From Vitrella brassicaformis (taxonomy: Eukaryota > Sar > Vitrellaceae), in assembly GCA_001179505.1 (NCBI GenBank), contig CDMY01000660.1, positions 1 through 22,230 on the forward strand: a stretch of 22,230 nucleotides of DNA, given 5' to 3'. The position numbers and the translations under genes are program-made. Below the pieces are notes generated by a model. The model was given only the letters and a program-made list of their open reading frames with translations, made no database searches and was not told the DNA's origin. Below, piece after piece: positions 17,829 through 22,230 of this stretch (position 1 is its first letter; each line of letters begins with the position of its first letter).

Positions 17829-20528
17829 TAGTTGTGTGGCTGGCCCCCCTTCCCCCCTACCAATCCCCCGCCCCCGCCCCCGGCCCCTCCCCGTGGCGAC
17901 TTCGAGCCCACGATGATGCGCTTCTTCTGCTTCTTGGGTGTCTTGTTGGACTTGGTCGCTGAGGGAAGGCTGGCTTGGGGCTGGTATGGCTCCTCGTCCA
18001 TCTGCCGCTCCTTCATTCTGGCCAGCTGCTCGGCCTGCTGCCTCTGGCGCTCCACCTCATCCTCGGCTTTGGCTAGATTGGCATACAGCAACGAGAGATC
18101 ACTGCACAAATGCAGGCAGGCAGACAGGCAGACAGAGAGAGAGAGAGACATGACAAAATGGATGGATGGATGGATGTGTGTGGGGCTGGTGGGGATCGGC
18201 AACGGACGGTGGGCGTAATGCACCTGAATGCGATGGCGTTGAGTTGTGCGGGGTCGCCCAGGTCCTCTTCTAGCGCAGCGTTGAGCTGCACACATCACAT
18301 GAATGAATGAATGGATGGCCACATCATTCACACACACAGATGGTCGCATTGCATTCCTCTCATCCCTGTCTGTGGTTGGTTTGTACGGTGTAGTTGGCTT
18401 AGCTTACGGTGTTGACGGCCTCGGGGTTGGCCTCGTTTGCGGCGTCGAGTACCTTCTTGGTGGCTGCAGAGTCGGGCTCCTCGATGTTGTGGATGAGGTT
18501 CTTGGTCTCATCCTTGGTGAAGTAACTGCACAGCACATGACAGTCACGTCACACGACAGACAGACAGACAGACATGGATGGATGAATGGATGGCATTGGA
18601 TGGATGGATCTGTGTGTGTGTTTGTGTGTGTGTGTGGGTGGGGTGCAGCACAGACCGCATCTGTTTGGGTCTCTCGAGTGCGGCCTTGTTGATGCCGGCC
18701 TTGTGCACCTGACGCCTGCGAGAGTGTGTATCCCAGAGTGTACGTCACACGAATGCGATGCGTGGTTTGTTGTGATTTGGATGCAGCACCACCACACCCG
18801 CTGGCTGACCGGACCTGAACATCTTGTCCTCAATGCCGCCAGTGGCCATCAGACGATACGCTACCACCACAGGAGCCTGCACAGGACGCACACCACACAG
18901 ACACAGACACGCATACATCCGCATACATCCGTATGCGTGTAAAGTACACACCTTGTGTCGCTCTCTTCGTGTCGTGTGTGGTGTGTGGTGTGGGTGGTGG
19001 GAGTGGAATGACCTTCTGTCCATATCGGTTGATCCTATCTACGGCTTGGTCATCGGCAGAGGGGTTCCAATCTGGCCGGTCGGTCGGGTCGCCACACACA
19101 CACATGAAAGTTTGTTTGTCTATGTGTGTGTATTGCAGCTGAGCTGCTCAGCTCACCGGGGTCCATGATGATGACCCGATCGGCAGACACCAAATTCAAC
19201 CCGTGGCCACCAGCTGCGTCACGTGCGGGATGTGATTGTGATGACACACACAGACAACACAATGAATGAATGTCCCCCGTGTGCTGTCTTGTGCTGTCTG
19301 TGCATGTGCAAATTCATTCGATTCGTCCATTACATCTGGTGGTCAGCAGCATGCACTTGTACTTCCTCTTGGTCTTGAACCTGCACACACACACACACAC
19401 ACACGCGCACATAGACGTCATGACGACACACAATGGCATGGCAGCAGCCGCCTCTGCACTCACTGCACACGCACCTCTCCTGCCGCTCGGCCCGCTTCTT
19501 GGCGCTGACGGAGCCGTCGATGCGCAGGTACTTGATGGACGACGGGAGCAGCACCGCATACTCAAGCAAATCCAGCCTGACACACACACACACAGAGGGC
19601 CATCCTGTGTTTGTGTGTGTGTGTGGGTGGATGGTGTCATAAATGACTTACAGGGTGGTCGACCGCGAGAAGACCAGCGTGCGATGGCCGTTGGCCTGAC
19701 AGTGTGCGCCAAACAACACACACATACACACACACACACACACGCGTGTCTCTGACCCGTGACACATGCAGGCGTGTCTGTCTCTCTGTCTCGCTCGCGT
19801 GCCTTGTGTTGTTGCAGGATCTTCTGGACCGTCTGAAGTTTCTCCGAGTAGCTGAGCACCGCCTCGGGGGTCTGATCCAAATCGTAGATGTACTGACACT
19901 GACACAACCCACAACACAACACAACACAGCACAAACACCCACACAGACAGACACACACACATGCATATCACATGCATATCAGTGAGAAGATTCCACTCGA
20001 CTGGACTGCCTACGATCTCGTCGTCCATCTGTTTCCGTCTCTCCCGCGCACTGCCGTCCTCCTCCTCGTCTATGTCGTCCTCGCCTTTGTCGTCCTCATC
20101 GGGCTTGCGGCCCTTCTGGATGGCGCCCTCGGCCCACCGCCCGAACTCGTCCATGGCCTCGGGGTCCACCTCCTCGCCACGCCGCTCCGCCAACGCCAAG
20201 CGCCACGGCTGCCGCATCACGTCCTCCTTCCTGCACATAATGAGGCGTGTTGTGTGTTGTGTGGAGAGGGTGGAGAGAAGGGTGTAATTGTGCGTACAGC
20301 AGCATCATGAAGGGGTGCATGCAGACCTTCTGCAGCTTCGTCACGGCCTGGATGAAGGAATGAAGGATTCTTGTGCTGTGTGGGATCGGATGGGTCAGTC
20401 GTGTGTGTCAGGCTGCCTGCACACTCTTGATTGATTACCTTGAGCACTTTGCTGTAGTGGTCGCCGGCGCCCTGCTTGAAGGCCTTGGCGTCGTTCATCT
20501 CACTCCCCTGCAGATACATGCCGTACAG

Positions 20529-20562
<34 letters not shown>

Positions 20563-22230
20563 GTAAAGGAATGCGATTGTATGAAAACCTTCCCTCTCTC
20601 CTCCCTCTCTCCCTATCTCTCTCTCAGCGCACGTCTGGTCACGTACGTGGAGCTGCTGCTTGGACAGTCTATGCCAGACGACCACGTCATGCTTGGTCGG
20701 CATCGCCTGTCGATCCTCAGCCTCGAGGTCCTTCGTGGTCCGCCGCAGCATGTGGCGCTTGATCCTGGACCGCAGCGACGTGAGCAGCGCCTCGGCCTGG
20801 GCCTCTGACACAGACAGACAGACAGGGGGACAGGGGGACAGGGGGACATTGGATGGATGGATGTGTGTGGGGGTGTGAGGGGTTGTGAGTGTAGTTACTC
20901 TCCAGTGGCCGTGCGTCACTGGGTGCGCCTGAAATGATGGATGGATGGAGAGGGAGGGAGGGAGGGACGGAGGCACAGGCATCCATGCTTGAACCTGCCC
21001 GTCTGCCTGCCTGCCTGCCTGCCTGACTGCCTGACTGCCTGACTGCCTGACTGCGCACGCACCCCTCTCGATGGGCTTCCAGTAGTCAGTCTGACAGACA
21101 GACAGACAGACATGGGGGGATGACAGACCAAAGGCACACACACAGACCTCGAACGTCTTCTGGTTGCCGAGGAGGCCGGGCTCGGCGAAGTTCATAAGCG
21201 ACCAAAACTCTTTCAGGTTGTTCTCAATTGGCGTGCCTGTCCACACACAGATGAGAGAGAGAGAGAGAGAGACAGAGAGAGACAGAGAGAGACAGAGATC
21301 GAGAGATCAGCGCCTCCCCCCAGCCCCCATACCCACCCCACCAGTGAGGAGGAGCCTGAATTGTGTTTTCTCGTCTTGGGAGGCCCTGCAGATGGTGTTG
21401 ATGGCCTTGCTCCTCTGCGTGCCGGGGTTCTGAACACCCAACACATACACTCACACACACGCACTCCGCCTGTGTGTCTGTGTCAGTCGGTGGCCGATCC
21501 ACCCACCTTGATGGCTTTTGAGGCCTCGTCGAGTATGACGACGTCCCACGGCACCGCTCGGCTGTTCTCGCTGACCGTGAGCGCCTCCCTGCCCTCGCCA
21601 ACGTCGAGCATGCCGATGTTGGCCTTGGTGAGGTACTGCGCGCTCTCCTTGAACGTGTCGTAGGTCGTCACCAACAGACCTTAAAACACACACACACACA
21701 CACACACACTGTGCGACGGTGTGTTGGTGTCTCGTGTCGTTATGTGGTTATTACGCTTCCCGCGATTTCCAGAGGCGAACATGCCGCGCAGCGCCTTGCT
21801 GTCGGCAAGAAAGATAGATCCACAGACAAAAAGAAGGTGGAGGTGTGCCGTTTCTTCTTCGGTTGGTTATCAGCTTACTGCTTCTCCTGGTGACTGCCGT
21901 GGAATGTGTAAACCTGCACACACGGGCGGACGATAAACGAAACACACACGGCCACTTCCCGCTCTCTCCCTCCCTCCCTCCCTCCCTGCCTCTCATGCAT
22001 TTGAACACCTTCCACTTTGGGCACCAGATGGGGAACTCTTTCGTCCAGTTGTCCTTGCTGGTGAGCAGGCTCGTCGTCAGGATGACCAGCGCCGTCTTGG
22101 CCAGGTTGCTCTCACCCAGGCCGCCGAGGAAGGCGAGTGTCTGGACGGTCTTGCCGAGGCCCATCTCGTCCGCGAGAATGCCTGATGGGTTCATTTGTGC
22201 CAGAAAAGCGAATGCATGTGTGTGTGGGGG
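17828..22230 (-). CDS. SNF2-family DNA translocase, ERCC6L (PICH)-like, 5' end outside window
   Basis: Exons in order of translation: 22181-22009, 21913-21879, 21798-21755, 21679-21507, 21429-21342, 21236-21148, 21090-21063, 20928-20899, 20804-20647, 20528-20439, 20347-20298, 20230-19972, 19892-19803, 19695-19652, 19576-19475, 19380-19334, 19213-19157, 19071-19013, 18876-18815, 18715-18656, 18525-18408, 18285-18224, 18101-17828. They give 729 residues. ATPase motifs in order: I, ADEMGLGKT (residues 3-11); II, VVILDEASKAIK, with DEAS not DEAH (134-137); III, LLLTGTPIENN; IV, HRTLVFSRSTTL; V, TRSGGHGLNL; VI, DRINRYGQK. An acidic insert (DEDDKGEDDIDEEED) lies between the two lobes. After motif VI, RRQVHKAG and RYFTKDETKNLI match the segment typical of ERCC6L, which acts on anaphase DNA bridges; ERCC6/CSB is the main alternative. 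The tail is basic and Gly-rich. Bases 22182-22230 are probably intron, though the frame stays open there. Confidence 0.85.
19696..19802 (-). other. GC-AG intron in the SNF2 gene
   Basis: The exon ends QQHK (AAG) and continues with GCACGC on the minus strand; the acceptor is GTCAG before ANGHRTLVFSRS. Phase 0 is kept and the joined protein (ILQQHKANGHRTLVFS) fits the conserved SNF2 pattern well, so the border is secure. The donor hexamer is the same as in the F-box gene intron at 2604. Confidence 0.75.
20531..20561. repeat. (CA)n tract inside a SNF2 gene intron
   Basis: A pure AC tract on the plus strand, which is (GT)n just before the acceptor TGTAG on the coding strand. It appears to stand in for the polypyrimidine tract of intron 20529-20646. 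Confidence 0.9.
21001..21054. repeat. CTGC and CTGACTGC repeat inside a SNF2 gene intron
   Basis: Five CTGC units followed by units of CTGACTGC. The tract fills part of intron 20929-21062, between the two microexons. Confidence 0.85.
21244..21300. repeat. (GA)n and GACA repeat inside a SNF2 gene intron
   Basis: A GA tract followed by GACAGAGAGA units on the plus strand. On the coding strand it is a CT-rich tract in the 3' part of intron 21237-21341 and may act as the polypyrimidine tract. Confidence 0.85.

Overview
This is a stretch of nuclear DNA from an intron-rich, gene-dense, GC-rich unicellular eukaryote. The genes are cut into many small exons by introns of about 55-145 bases with GT-AG (twice GC-AG) borders. 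Introns and spacers are full of CA/GT dinucleotide and tetranucleotide repeats. Together with the gene content (an F-box/leucine-rich protein, local ankyrin-type duplicates, a KLHDC4-family Kelch protein, a secreted beta-helix protein and an ERCC6L-like SNF2 ATPase), this suggests an alveolate protist. A chromerid such as Vitrella is my best guess, but that is inference. No bacterial, plasmid or viral hallmark, tRNA or rRNA is visible.

Layout: (1) 1-1257, minus: ankyrin-type gene, copy 1, with its 3' end beyond the window. (2) 1803-5034, plus: 11-exon F-box/leucine-rich protein of 806 residues. (3) 5549-7283, minus: ankyrin-type gene, copy 2, with a frame break or unannotated short intron near its 3' end. 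(4) 7657-11228, plus: 16-exon KLHDC4/Kel3-type protein of 731 residues. (5) 11587-14999, plus: 7-exon secreted protein of 894 residues with a signal peptide, beta-helix repeats, a charged linker, a Thr-rich stalk and a His/Tyr/Lys-rich tail. (6) 15000-17827: 2.8 kb without a convincing gene, with simple repeats and G-runs. (7) 17828 to the right edge, minus: at least 23 exons of a SNF2-family ATPase whose 5' end is outside the window.

Exon borders were placed by requiring GT/GC-AG ends, continuous reading frame and family resemblance. The total length of every spliced model is divisible by three as required. The genes do not form a pathway: they look like independent housekeeping genes (KLHDC4, ERCC6L-like) next to lineage-specific ones (F-box/LRR, ankyrin pair, surface protein). 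The two ankyrin-type genes and about 200-340 bases of 5' flank are a direct duplication that now brackets the F-box gene. Both start next to a divergent gene, so 1258-1802 and 7284-7656 are probable two-way promoters.

The most interesting items are the recurrent order of CA-rich then GT-rich tracts inside introns, the mosaic secreted protein, a DEAS instead of DEAH box in the SNF2 ATPase, two GC-AG introns sharing one donor sequence, two consecutive microexons, and G-runs near the stop codons of both genes that converge on the 2.8-kb gap.
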